A stretch of DNA of 64,000 nt from Pyrodictiaceae archaeon (GTDB lineage Archaea; Thermoproteota; Thermoprotei_A; Sulfolobales; Pyrodictiaceae), in contig JALVSY010000007.1 of NCBI GenBank assembly GCA_027036135.1, positions 500,880 through 564,879 of the forward strand, read 5' to 3'. The notes beneath the pieces were generated by a model. That model saw only the letters and a list, made by a program, of their open reading frames with translations. It ran no database searches and was not told the origin of the DNA. Both the position numbers and the translations under genes were made by a program. Below, in pieces: positions 30,711-40,318 of this stretch; position 1 is the stretch's first letter, and each line of letters begins with the position of its first letter.

Positions 30711-31871
30711 GTGGTGTCCAGACCCCATGGCGGGAAACTAGTTGACCGGACAGTCTCTCCTCGCCGAGCCGAGAGGCTAAGGGAAGAGGCAAAGGAACTC
30801 CCAAGGATAGAGCTCGGCTCCGGGCTAGCAGCCGATGTAGCCAACATCGCTCACGGAGTCTATAGCCCGCTTGAAGGCTTCCTCGTACAAGAGGACTATC
30901 TGAGCGTCCTCGACGATATGAGGTTGAGCAACGACTTGCCCTGGACAATACCGATAGTCCTAGACGTTGACCCAGGAGAGATAAGCGGGGTCAAGGAGGG
31001 AGATGATGTGGCACTCTATTACCGGGGCGAGCCCCTTGCACTAATGCGCGTTGAAGAGATATATGGCTGGGACAAGAAGGAATACGCCCAAAAAGTCTTC
31101 AAGACAACCGACCCTCGTCACCCCGGTGTGAAGAAGACCTTTGTACGGAAAGAGCTACTAGTAGGAGGCCCAATAGACCTAGTGGGAGAGATGCCGGAGC
31201 CCTTCGAGAAGTACCGGCTATGGCCCAAGGAGACAAGGGTACTGTTCGGGGCACGTGGCTGGAAGACCATAGCAGCGTTTCAGACGAGGAATGTGCCTCA
31301 CCTAGGCCACGAGTACGTCCAGAAGGCCGCTCTAACGTTTACAGATGGCTTGTTCATAAACCCGCTCGTGGGGTGGAAGAAGCCAGGCGACTACCGCGAC
31401 GAAGTCATAGTAGAGGCCTACCAGGCACTAATCAAGCACTACTACCCACGGGACAGCGTTGTCTTCAGCGTACTCCGCATGGAGATGAGGTACGCGGGGC
31501 CAAGAGAAGCGATACACCATGCAATAGTTAGGAAGAACTTCGGAGCAACACACTTCATAGTAGGCAGAGACCACGCAGGAGTCGGGAACTACTACGGCCC
31601 CTATGAGGCATGGGACTTGTTCAAAGAGTTCCCAGACCTGGGCATCACGCCGCTCTTCGTCCGCGAAGCCTTCTACTGCAAAAAGTGCGGCCAAATGGTA
31701 AACGAGAAAATATGCCCTCACAGCGAGGAATACCGAGTAAGAATAAGCGGGACAAAGCTACGCGCGATGATAAAACGAGGAGAAAAACCACCAGAGTACA
31801 TGATGCGACCAGAAGTCGCAGAAGTAATCCTAAGACACCCTAACCCCTTCATATCAGAGGATGAACTATAG
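30711..31871 (+). CDS. sat: Sulfate adenylyltransferase (ATP sulfurylase)
   Basis: QTRNVPHLGHEYVQKAALTF; GRDHAGVGNYYGPYEAWDLF; ISGTKLRAMIKRGEKPPEYMMRPEVAEVI. Confidence 0.96.
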   Translation: MVSRPHGGKLVDRTVSPRRAERLREEAKELPRIELGSGLAADVANIAHGVYSPLEGFLVQEDYLSVLDDMRLSNDLPWTIPIVLDVDPGEISGVKEGDDVALYYRGEPLALMRVEEIYGWDKKEYAQKVFKTTDPRHPGVKKTFVRKELLVGGPIDLVGEMPEPFEKYRLWPKETRVLFGARGWKTIAAFQTRNVPHLGHEYVQKAALTFTDGLFINPLVGWKKPGDYRDEVIVEAYQALIKHYYPRDSVVFSVLRMEMRYAGPREAIHHAIVRKNFGATHFIVGRDHAGVGNYYGPYEAWDLFKEFPDLGITPLFVREAFYCKKCGQMVNEKICPHSEEYRVRISGTKLRAMIKRGEKPPEYMMRPEVAEVILRHPNPFISEDEL

Positions 31872-31934
31872 TAGATAATATGGCCGGATCTGCGACGGTG
31901 CCAGGTCACGACGCCTAAAGAAAGATAACACATG

Positions 31935-32417
31935 TTATTGTTTTCTTAGCTCTGCGTACAGCTTGTATAGCTCGTCTATTCGTTTGTTTGTCTCCTCTAT
32001 TTTAGCCAAGAGAGTCTCCTGCACCTTATCTATCCTAGTCGATAGGGATTCCCGCACCTCATCAATTCTTCTATTAGTCTCCTCTATCTTTGCTAATAGG
32101 GTAGCTTGTACAGAATCTATTCTAGCTGATAGAGTCTCTTGTACTTTATCGATTCTCTTATTGGCCTCATCTATTTTTGTTAGCAAAGTTTCTTTTATCT
32201 TGTCTATCCTCTTATTAGTATCGTCTATTCTCTTGTTTGTCTCTTTTATCTCTTCTCTTATTTCCCTCATTTCTTTGTGCACGAGGTCAAGATACAATAG
32301 CATCAAGTCCTCTGTGCTTAGCCGCTTTCCCTTCTCAAGCTTCTCCAAGATCCTCTTCGATACCTGGCTAAGCACCGTAGATAGTACTGCTTCCTCGGCC
32401 AAACCCGCAGAGCCCAA
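31935..32417 (-). CDS. Heptad/hendecad coiled-coil protein, paralog 3 (TTG start)
   Basis: GLAEEAVLSTVLSQVSKRILEKLEKGKRLSTEDLMLLYLDLVHKE...; tail ELYKLYAELRKQ. Confidence 0.85.
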   Translation of the reverse strand: MGSAGLAEEAVLSTVLSQVSKRILEKLEKGKRLSTEDLMLLYLDLVHKEMREIREEIKETNKRIDDTNKRIDKIKETLLTKIDEANKRIDKVQETLSARIDSVQATLLAKIEETNRRIDEVRESLSTRIDKVQETLLAKIEETNKRIDELYKLYAELRKQ

Positions 32418-32551
32418 GTACTTACTAGCACTAAGTAACCATTATTACTTTATGAGAGCATTGGCTCCTGAAAAAGAAGCGATCTTTCTTAACAAGGCAT
32501 ATTGATTAATCTTATTCAGAAAGGCTTGAGGCTGGGCTACTTTTTCATAGA

Positions 32552-32662
32552 ATGTGGGACGACCTAGTAATAGCGGTGCAGATACGGAGGCTAGGGATAA
32601 GCGAAATATACTCAAACGACCGAGATTTCGACAAAGTGTCTCATATACGTAGGCTTTTCTAG
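32552..32662 (+). pseudogene. C-terminal remnant of a PIN-domain toxin
   Basis: MWDDLVIAVQIRRLGISEIYSNDRDFDKVSHIRRLF*. Confidence 0.6.
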
Positions 32663-32779
32663 GGTCTTGGAGCGAAGCACTGAGATAGCGCTATGCTTAT
32701 CTCTAAGTCGACTCCTCGTTCATTAGAAACAAGGTTTCCCTGAATTAAATTGTTAGGGTCAGAGGCCCGGCTCTAGTAT

Positions 32780-33835
32780 GTGGGAGGGTGGTGCTATGTG
32801 CATATATGCACAGAGGTAGCGGAGAAGCTACTACGTATACCTAGGCTCTATGTTGTCTATCACTGGGATGCTGATGGTGTTGCCTCGGCTGCGCTCGTCC
32901 TGCGCCACTTGGGCTCAAGGGTTAGGGGGCTTGGGGTGCCACGTATAGGCGTCTATGCTGCTGACGCAGTTCCCTTACCCGGTAGCGGTGCTGCATTGTT
33001 GGTGCTTGATTATGGTCTCCCGGGCTCTGTGTACGAGGAGCTTGCCCGGAGACATGGTGGGGAAGTACTGGTTATTGATCATCACAGGGTGGCTCCTCCT
33101 AGTGGGGGAGGCGTTGTTTATTGTAACCCGGTTGCAGTGGGTCTTGGCGGGGAGGAGGACTATCCTGCTAACAGTGTCCTCGTTTACAGGCTCCTCAAGT
33201 CACCACGTGACCCGGGTGACCGTGTCCTAGCGGCTCTAGGTGTGGCTGGCGACTTGGCGCCGTACATCGATGCTGGGAGGCCTCATCCTGGGCTCCGAGT
33301 TGCCTCGGAGCTGCTAAGGGGCACTGGGATCTCCCTTAGAGAGCTCCGCCGCGTAGCGGAGTCTATTGATTCTTGTTACCGCTTACTGGACGAGGACTGT
33401 CTACGCTATGCTCCGCGGAGGGCAGCAGAGGACCCCGCTGGGCTAGTGAGTGATGAAAGGCTGCTCGGGGCCCGGGAGAGGGCTGAGAGGCTCGTGGAGG
33501 AGGCCATGGAGAGGGCTCAGCTGCTCTCGGAGACCGGGAAGGTACTGGTCTACTTCCTTGAGATGGATGCCTATGTTACGAGCGCTGTTGGTAGGAGACT
33601 AGCGGCTAGGAACCCGGACAAGGTGGTTGTATTGGTGCATAGCTTGCCTAGCCAGGGCCGGGGCACTATATATGCGAGGAGTATATCCCATGGGCTCAGC
33701 AGCGTGGCTGATCTGCTGAGGGCTAGGGATGTGAGGGTCGCGGGTAAGACAAACGTACTCGTAATAGAGTACAGCGGCGAGGAGTACGAGGAGCCACTAA
33801 GGATTCTCCTCGAAGCGATTAAGGTGGCACTATAA
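32780..33835 (+). CDS. DHH-family phosphoesterase
   Basis: YVVYHWDADGVASAALVL; LLVLDYG; VLVIDHHRV. Confidence 0.85.
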   Translation: MGGWCYVHICTEVAEKLLRIPRLYVVYHWDADGVASAALVLRHLGSRVRGLGVPRIGVYAADAVPLPGSGAALLVLDYGLPGSVYEELARRHGGEVLVIDHHRVAPPSGGGVVYCNPVAVGLGGEEDYPANSVLVYRLLKSPRDPGDRVLAALGVAGDLAPYIDAGRPHPGLRVASELLRGTGISLRELRRVAESIDSCYRLLDEDCLRYAPRRAAEDPAGLVSDERLLGARERAERLVEEAMERAQLLSETGKVLVYFLEMDAYVTSAVGRRLAARNPDKVVVLVHSLPSQGRGTIYARSISHGLSSVADLLRARDVRVAGKTNVLVIEYSGEEYEEPLRILLEAIKVAL

Positions 33836-33971
33836 TTCCTTCCATGATATCTTCATACCCCCGTATCATTTTATATACAAGTTATTATCTATGTAATAAT
33901 CTAGGAACAACTCTTCCAGAGCAATTCTATCGGGTACAATCAAGACTAATGCTGCCTAGGTGTAGCTCGCT

Positions 33972-34589
33972 ATGGCTAGGAGGCGTAGAAGGAAGGAGAG
34001 AGAGTGGTGGGAGTATTATAGCCCGAGGCCCGAGGAGTACGAAGTAGTCGGCCGCCCCGGCAAGCTCGTTGAGAAGCCTAGTCACCTCTACCTAAAAGGC
34101 GGTCTTGCCAGGTTTCGGCGCGTGGAGCGCATCTGCACAAACTTTGGTATCTACCAGGGGTTTCCGCCGCGTAATGCCTTGGAGAGGATGCTTGTCGAGA
34201 TGCTCGTCCTTGTTCCCGCGGAGTATGTTCTCCCGGGTAGTGGTTCCCGGTTCTGGCTAGTACGCCTAGTCTTCACCAGGGTTCCCGTGAACTGGCGCTA
34301 CCGCATACCAGCATGGCGCGCAGAGCCCTGCTACACGGGTGACGAGTGGATACTGCGCCTATGTTTAACCGATAAGGAGGCATGGCTACTGGCCCGTAGC
34401 GCTAGGAGCGTTGCTCATTGTGTAGAACCCCTAATAGCCCATGCAAAGATCTATGCCGGCGTAGAGCTCCTGGATAAGAGGCTCCAACTAGTAGCCCCAC
34501 TACAAGTACTAAAGAGGAGTGTGAAGGGCTATAGGCTGGTATACGAGAAGCCCTACCCCTGGTACTACAAAATAGAGAAACTAATCTAA
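33972..34589 (+). CDS. Conserved-looking hypothetical protein
   Basis: 205-aa ORF with strong coding character. Confidence 0.7.
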   Translation: MARRRRRKEREWWEYYSPRPEEYEVVGRPGKLVEKPSHLYLKGGLARFRRVERICTNFGIYQGFPPRNALERMLVEMLVLVPAEYVLPGSGSRFWLVRLVFTRVPVNWRYRIPAWRAEPCYTGDEWILRLCLTDKEAWLLARSARSVAHCVEPLIAHAKIYAGVELLDKRLQLVAPLQVLKRSVKGYRLVYEKPYPWYYKIEKLI

Positions 34590-34680
34590 TTCTTTAAATC
34601 TAAGAAATGAATATAAAATTTTAACATTAAATATGTAATAAAAAATATTTATTAAAATCTATGTACTAATGCTGAGCAGA

Positions 34681-35802
34681 TTAAGTGCTCGTTATCCCCC
34701 TTCTAGTCCTCCTTCCAAGGCCTATACTTTCAGCGCTTTTCTCCACCCTAGTCTTATAAACTATGTATGATACCGCCCACGTTATAGCGAACGTGAATAC
34801 TATTATAATGCCTATATTGGTCCAAGCAGATTCTCCGTTAATCTCAGCTATCCAGTTCCAGAAGGCACCCTTAAGATTAAATTCTGATTGGATAAGCCCT
34901 AGTAATTCCATAGTACCCACAGCATAGGCAACCATTACCGATATTAGTGTCATTGTCAAGTTGTACCAAAGCTTCCTGATAGGGCTTCCAAGAAAGGCCC
35001 AGTTATAGGCAGTGTTCATGAAGAAGCCATCAGTGGTATCTAGTAATGTCATTCCCGCTGTGAAGAGGAAGGGGAATACCAGTAGCTCCCAGAAAGGTAT
35101 CTTCATGAACACGCCAGCAGCTGCTGCAGATATAGCTAGTAGAGCTGTTTCCGAAGCTGTGTCAAAGCCTAGGCCGAAGAGGAATCCTATCGGGTACATG
35201 TAGTATTGATTATCAATTATCTTAAATAATTTCCTAAAGTATCTGCTCATGAATCCTCTTTCTAGTAATGCTTTTTCCAGTCTTTTTTCATCTAGGTTTC
35301 TTTCCTTGGAAAATTGTTTATATATTTCATATATCTCGAGTAATACGAAGAAATTTAAGGCACCTATGAGGTAAAGGAAGCCACCACTAACAAGTGTACC
35401 CACTATTGTGCCTATATTCTCTAACGTAGGAAGGCTTGACACGACCTTCCTTGTAGCAACCATTAAAGCTATTGCTAACAGTATAACTACCGTGGAATGT
35501 CCTAGTGAGAAGAATAAGCCCGTAAAATATGCAGGTTTTCCTTCTTGAACTAATTTCCTTGTTGAATTATCTATGGCTGCCAAGTGATCAGCATCAAGTG
35601 CGTGTCTCAAACCAAAGACATATGCAAGGACGCCCAGAGTGAGAAAAGTTGCCGCAACATGGAGATCTTTAACACGTATCATATAATTACCTACTGCCCT
35701 TGACGCTGAGAAGAGCCAGTAAAAAAGCAAGGCAGTAATTACGGCTTCAGCACTATAGAATAAGATTATTTTCCGCTTAGGTATTGGGCCTTTCTCGGCC
35801 AA
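34681..35802 (-). CDS. NiCoT-family nickel/cobalt permease
   Basis: GLRHALDADHLAAIDN signature; GFDTASETALL; ~8 TM. Confidence 0.92.
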   Translation of the reverse strand: MAEKGPIPKRKIILFYSAEAVITALLFYWLFSASRAVGNYMIRVKDLHVAATFLTLGVLAYVFGLRHALDADHLAAIDNSTRKLVQEGKPAYFTGLFFSLGHSTVVILLAIALMVATRKVVSSLPTLENIGTIVGTLVSGGFLYLIGALNFFVLLEIYEIYKQFSKERNLDEKRLEKALLERGFMSRYFRKLFKIIDNQYYMYPIGFLFGLGFDTASETALLAISAAAAGVFMKIPFWELLVFPFLFTAGMTLLDTTDGFFMNTAYNWAFLGSPIRKLWYNLTMTLISVMVAYAVGTMELLGLIQSEFNLKGAFWNWIAEINGESAWTNIGIIIVFTFAITWAVSYIVYKTRVEKSAESIGLGRRTRRGITST

Positions 35803-35818
35803 TAAAAATCACCTCTTT

Positions 35819-35848
35819 GGTGCACCGAGAAAGGTAATAAAGTGCACC
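35819..35848 (-). promoter_or_regulatory. Two GTGCAC palindromes between TATA-like element and NiCoT start
   Basis: GGTGCACC at 35819-35826 and AGTGCACC at 35841-35848, 22 nt apart, next to cctttataag. Confidence 0.4.
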
Positions 35849-36054
35849 TTTATAAGAGTTTCTATTATGTGAAGATAAATAATCTGAAATAATAATTAAT
35901 GAGGAGAACAAGTTCTAATAAACACGATACATTGAGCACATTAGTGTTTATACATCTTTATAAGAGTTCTAAGAAGTTGTCGTCCAAGAAGCCAAGAGTA
36001 CAAGTCAAGGAGGCTAGGAAAAGGTTCAAATAATTAAACTCAGTAATTGGTCTT

Positions 36055-36444
36055 GTAGCCGACAGAATCCGTGAGCTTCCCGCCGATGCTGCCCGCTTAG
36101 CTGGCTATCTCTAGGAGAGTATTCCTAGAAGGCTTTGGGCTAGATGGAAGTATATGTGAGTGCTGAACCTGGCCAGACTCATTATTAAGCTGAGCCGCGA
36201 GGCAGGAGTTGATTCCTACTCTGTTGACTGAGCCAAGGAGCTAGACTGGAGCCTGAATTACAGCGAGCTTAAAGACTATGTATCTAAGAGGCTTGTGGTG
36301 AAGACAGCTCTTGAGCTTAAGGGGGTTAAAGTATACATGGAGTATCTTGAGGAGTCGGCTGCTCCCGTAGTGGGGCTTCCCGGGGGACGGGTTACAAAGA
36401 CTCTGCGAGGAGTCCGTGAGGTAGGTCTACGCGCTCCAGAGTAG
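36055..36444 (+). pseudogene. Decayed ORF: one frame with three internal stops
   Basis: VADRIRELPADAARLAGYL*ESIPRRLWARWKYM*VLNLARLIIKLSREAGVDSYSVD*AKELDWSLNYSELKDYVSKRLVVKTALELKGVKVYMEYLEESAAPVVGLPG... Confidence 0.5.
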
Positions 36445-36972
36445 CCCGTATTGCTTGGCCTTCTTCTTTACCCAGTCTATTAGGCTTCGTATTATCTCCG
36501 CAGCCGTTTTCTCGCTTATCTCTGCTATGTCGGGGCCGTGGTAGAAGAATACGTGCAAAAGCGCGGCTTGTGCCCTCCTCTCCGCTATCTCTCTGTCACT
36601 TGTAGCCTCCACCACCTTCTCTACGATGGTGTCGAGCTTCTGTCTCGTTGAGGGTATCAAGAGCCCTTGTGTTATCCACCACTCTATGTACTCCCCGGCT
36701 TTCTCAGCGCCCTTCTTCTCTGCTATCCTTTTTGCCTCCTCCTCTATTACTGGTAGCAGCTTCTTAGCCACTAGGAGGCCTAGTAGGCTCTTGTATGCTG
36801 CCCAGGCCTTCTCAGCAGCATCCCTCACATCATCTTTGGAGAGAAGTCTTAGAGCCTCTTCAGTAAACAATAAGAGGTTCTCATGGTGAACCCTCCCAGC
36901 AACCTCTGCGGCGGCCCTCAGCCTAGCAAGAAGCTCCTCCAACGATACAGCTACAGCAGCCACCAAGGGCAC
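36427..36972 (-). CDS. PaREP1-like helical protein
   Basis: LSKDDVRDAAEKAWAAYKSLLGLLVAKKL...AALLHVFFYHGPDIAEI. Confidence 0.55.
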   Translation of the reverse strand: MPLVAAVAVSLEELLARLRAAAEVAGRVHHENLLLFTEEALRLLSKDDVRDAAEKAWAAYKSLLGLLVAKKLLPVIEEEAKRIAEKKGAEKAGEYIEWWITQGLLIPSTRQKLDTIVEKVVEATSDREIAERRAQAALLHVFFYHGPDIAEISEKTAAEIIRSLIDWVKKKAKQYGLLWSA

Positions 36973-37115
36973 TCCTAGTGGCTTAGAAAATGGCTCCAGG
37001 GTATTAAGGACTAGAGAATCGTTATTCGGAACTAATTGCGTTCCCTTAAGGTGCTCCTTGTAGAGCGGGATAGGCTCTACTAGCTCGTTGCTCCTGGGCT
37101 CAGGAGTAACTATTG

Positions 37116-37202
37116 TGGCGCCGGGGGCGGGATTTGAACCCGCGCGGCCGTGCGGCCACCGGCTCTCCAGGCCGGCCCCTTAGACCGCTCGGGCACCCCG
37201 GC
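37116..37202 (-). tRNA. tRNA-Ser (anticodon GGA), CCA encoded
   Basis: Reverse complement GCCGGGGTGCCCGAGCGGTCTAAGGGGCCGGCCTGGAGAGCCGG...GCGGGTTCAAATCCCGCCCCCGGCGCCA; acceptor GCCGGGG/CCCCGGC, T-arm GCGGG/CCCGC, long variable arm. Confidence 0.95.
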
Positions 37203-37311
37203 GCCCAGGACACTCCCGGAACAGCTTAGGAGAGTCCCCTGGGGCCCTATATTCCCTTGTATCCCGAGAGAAGAACGTATCACCTAGTACCCGTTACCTA
37301 TACTCTACGAG

Positions 37312-37836
37312 GTGTGTTCCTCCGTGTTGTTTCGTAGGCGCCGAGAATACGTAGTGAGACGCGGCGTGGAGTTCGTTCTCCGCTCACCGAGCTTCGAGAA
37401 CGGAGCCCGTATACCAGTTCGTCATACGTGTGACGGCGAGGATGTATCACCCCGGCTTGAGTGGAGCAACGCGCCCCACGGAGCCAAGTCTTATGCATTG
37501 ATAATGTTTGACCCGGACGCCCCGGTTGGCACCTTTATTCACTGGGTGCTATACGATATACCTGGTAACCGGAGCTACATAGACGAGAACGTCCCCAGGG
37601 CTCCGCGTGTCCCTGGCCTAGGCCTCCAGGGTGTCAATGACTTCGGGTTCCACGGCTACGGCGGTCCCTGCCCACCGCCAGGGCACGGGGAGCATCGGTA
37701 CTTCTTCGCGCTACACGCCCTCGATATAGACGATGTAGGGCTTGGGCCAGGAGCCAGAGCAACACAGCTTATAGATAGGATAAAAGACCACGTAATAGGC
37801 TACGCCGTGCTCATGGCTCGGTATAGCAGAGGATAA
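37312..37836 (+). CDS. PEBP / YbhB-YbcL family protein
   Basis: FVLRSPSFENGARIPVRHTCDGEDVSPRLEWSNAP; LIMFDPDAPVGTFIHWVLYDIP; GYGGPCPPPGHGEHRYFFALHALD. Confidence 0.93.
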   Translation: MCSSVLFRRRREYVVRRGVEFVLRSPSFENGARIPVRHTCDGEDVSPRLEWSNAPHGAKSYALIMFDPDAPVGTFIHWVLYDIPGNRSYIDENVPRAPRVPGLGLQGVNDFGFHGYGGPCPPPGHGEHRYFFALHALDIDDVGLGPGARATQLIDRIKDHVIGYAVLMARYSRG

Positions 37837-37987
37837 TAAGGCAAAATAGCCACGCTAACCTAGCTACATTTGTCCTAATATACTCGCGGCTCCTTGGCCC
37901 CGTTACACGGTGCTTCGGGGCTCTCATGGACTCGCTCCACACTTCTTTCTAGAACCCGTCCCTGTCTAGGGCCTCCATCTCCTCAAC

Positions 37988-38402
37988 TTACCTTACTAGC
38001 GCGGCTAATAGGACGTGATGCAGCTTCTCATCCTCTAGTACTGCTTCTAGGGGAAGGACCAGCCTGGGATTACTTGTCTCCTCAAGGAGCCTTGTTACTA
38101 GCTCTATCGTTTTCTCCTCCTCTATTGAGTGCTTATCTTCTTAAGCTCCGTTAGCTCCTCTCTGGTCAATAAGCCTTGCTTTCCAGAGGCTATCTCGGCG
38201 GCAGCGATGTAGAATCAAGCCATGCTTCCTCAAGTCACCCGCTATCCCCCCTTATTATTGCGTGGAGTATTGGTGAGGAAGCTTCTCAGCTAACTATTCT
38301 AGTTCCTCAGTGTAGCGCTTCTCATCGGATGAGGCATTCAAAAAGGCATCTATGAGCCCCTCTGGCAAAACACTTTCTCCCCGCTCTCGTAGTATTTTGT
38401 GG
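37988..38402 (-). pseudogene. Decayed acidic protein gene
   Basis: Reverse-strand blocks KILRERGESVLPEGLIDAFLNASSDEKRYTEELE*LAEKLPHQYSTQ* and EDKHSIEEEKTIELVTRLLEETSNPRLVLPLEAVLEDEKLHHVLLAALVR*. Confidence 0.45.
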
Positions 38403-38495
38403 CCAGGTACTTCAGCTAGGTGTTGAAAATAAGCTATTGAGTAGCTATTCCTGGGTAAGAGAGAAAGACCCCAGGGTCTTCTTCCTCACTGCTAG

Positions 38496-39602
38496 GTGGT
38501 GAGGATAGGCTTGAGTCGCGCAGCGCTCTTCCTCGTAACGGCCCTCGTCATACTTGTGATAATAGGCGCAATAATCTACTATGGTTACACCCATATCGGG
38601 AAGGAGACAGCCACACCCACAGTAACAGGTGCAGCGGCGAGCGCATCACCGGTCTCCACGACAACCCGGACGGCTGCAGCGAGCACAACTACTCAGCAGG
38701 CCCAGAGCGTGATAAAGATAGGCACACTGAGGGGCGGCGTATCGAGTCTAGACGTGATATTAGCCAAGCACCTTGACTCCGTGAACGGGTTCAGAGTCAA
38801 GCCCTTGTTCTTCACCACTACCCTTGACCTAGCAAACGCTATTGCGCATGGAGACATAGACGTAGCGATTATACCCGCGGAGTTCGTGGCTAAGCTGAGG
38901 GAACAAGGTTCGGACGTAGTAATAATAGCTGTTGACTTCTACCAGAACCAGGCAATAGTGGTGCAAGGAAAGGAGAACATAACGAGTATTGAGCAACTAA
39001 GGGGCAAGAAGGTAGCAGTATTCAAGCCGACAGGTACCTACGCTATGTTCAAGGCATACATGGAGGCAGTGTACGGTATTGATCCCGAGAAGGACTTCGT
39101 ATTGGTGAACGCGCCGCCTCCGCAGATAGTGCAGGCCTTCGCGCGGGGCGATGTTGACGCGGCTGTTATCTGGGAGCCTTTTGTCTCAAAACTAGTAGCT
39201 GATTATGGGGGTAAGATACTAGTAACATATCAGGAGCTGTGGAGGAAGTGGAGCGGGCACGTAGGCGATAACGGTGTGATGATAGTCTATGCTGCCCGGG
39301 CCAAGTGGGCCCAGAAGCACCCGGGCCTAGTGGAGAAACTATTAACGGCTAGGAGTATGGCAGCAAAGCTCTGGGACGAGAACGAGACGCTCGCGGAGAA
39401 GATACTCGAGAAGAACTATGGCCTAAGCCCAGAGGCGGCGAAGCTTTGCTGGAAGAGACTAAGAATGGAGACGGCCAAGACCCTAGACGAGCAACTAGTA
39501 AGGAACATACTGGCGGTATGGGAGCTGGCCCGGGAGGGAGGCTACATATCCTCGAGTCCGGAGTCCCTAGCAAAGGGCGCATTCTGGCAGGCTGGGCGAT
39601 AG
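38496..39602 (+). CDS. ABC transporter substrate-binding protein, NMT1/SsuA-like
   Basis: N-terminal TM then VIKIGTLRGGVSSLDVILAKHLD...; GDVDAAVIWEPFVSKL. Confidence 0.88.
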   Translation: MVRIGLSRAALFLVTALVILVIIGAIIYYGYTHIGKETATPTVTGAAASASPVSTTTRTAAASTTTQQAQSVIKIGTLRGGVSSLDVILAKHLDSVNGFRVKPLFFTTTLDLANAIAHGDIDVAIIPAEFVAKLREQGSDVVIIAVDFYQNQAIVVQGKENITSIEQLRGKKVAVFKPTGTYAMFKAYMEAVYGIDPEKDFVLVNAPPPQIVQAFARGDVDAAVIWEPFVSKLVADYGGKILVTYQELWRKWSGHVGDNGVMIVYAARAKWAQKHPGLVEKLLTARSMAAKLWDENETLAEKILEKNYGLSPEAAKLCWKRLRMETAKTLDEQLVRNILAVWELAREGGYISSSPESLAKGAFWQAGR

Positions 39603-40318
39603 CCCTCCTAGCGATACTTGTCACCTGGTATGCCTTACACCTGGTTTTTCCCCGCCAGATACCTGGCATAGTAGCTACAATGGCTTTCATAGCAGAGGAG
39701 GGCCCCGAGAAGATCCTCTACAATACGGGATTGACGCTCGCGAGGAGCACACTAGGCTTCTTAATAGGGTTCCTATGCGCTCTTCTCCTAGGCTTTCTCT
39801 ATACCCTTCACCCAGTGCTTCGGGAAGCTGTAAGGGCTCTTAACACGATTCTCCAGAGTATATCGGTTCTCATCTGGATAGTTGTGCTCGTAATGGTGTT
39901 CGGTGTTCTAAGCCCATTGCCACCAGTCCTCGTTGCTAGCCTAGTGGCTCTCCCAATAGTATTGGCGGCGGTTGTGGCAGGGCTTGATTCTTCCAGCAGG
40001 AAGCTAGCAGAGCTGGCAACGATGCTCGGGGCGAACAAGCTCCAATACTACCGGGACTTCTTGTTACCGAGCCTGGCTCCCTCTCTAGCTGGTGCTACTC
40101 GCTCGGCGCTTGGAGCAGCTCTGAGGATAAGCGTCGTAGCCGAGGCCTTTGGGAGTAGTGGGGGCATAGGATACATGATAGCCAATTACTATAACTTGGC
40201 GGAGCCGCGCGGGGTATTTGCTTGGGGAACCATACTAGTCATAGTGATGATTCTCGTGGATAAGCTGTTGCTAGAGCCCTTGGAGAAGAGGGCTGCGAGA
40301 TGGAGCATAGAGGCATAG
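39518..40318 (+). CDS. ABC transporter permease (SsuC/TauC-like); start overlaps substrate-binding gene
   Basis: ELATMLGANKLQYYRDFLLPSLAPSLAGATRSALGAALRISVVAEAF; ATG at 39518 is the last in-frame ATG before the conserved region. Confidence 0.88.
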   Translation: MGAGPGGRLHILESGVPSKGRILAGWAIALLAILVTWYALHLVFPRQIPGIVATMAFIAEEGPEKILYNTGLTLARSTLGFLIGFLCALLLGFLYTLHPVLREAVRALNTILQSISVLIWIVVLVMVFGVLSPLPPVLVASLVALPIVLAAVVAGLDSSSRKLAELATMLGANKLQYYRDFLLPSLAPSLAGATRSALGAALRISVVAEAFGSSGGIGYMIANYYNLAEPRGVFAWGTILVIVMILVDKLLLEPLEKRAARWSIEA

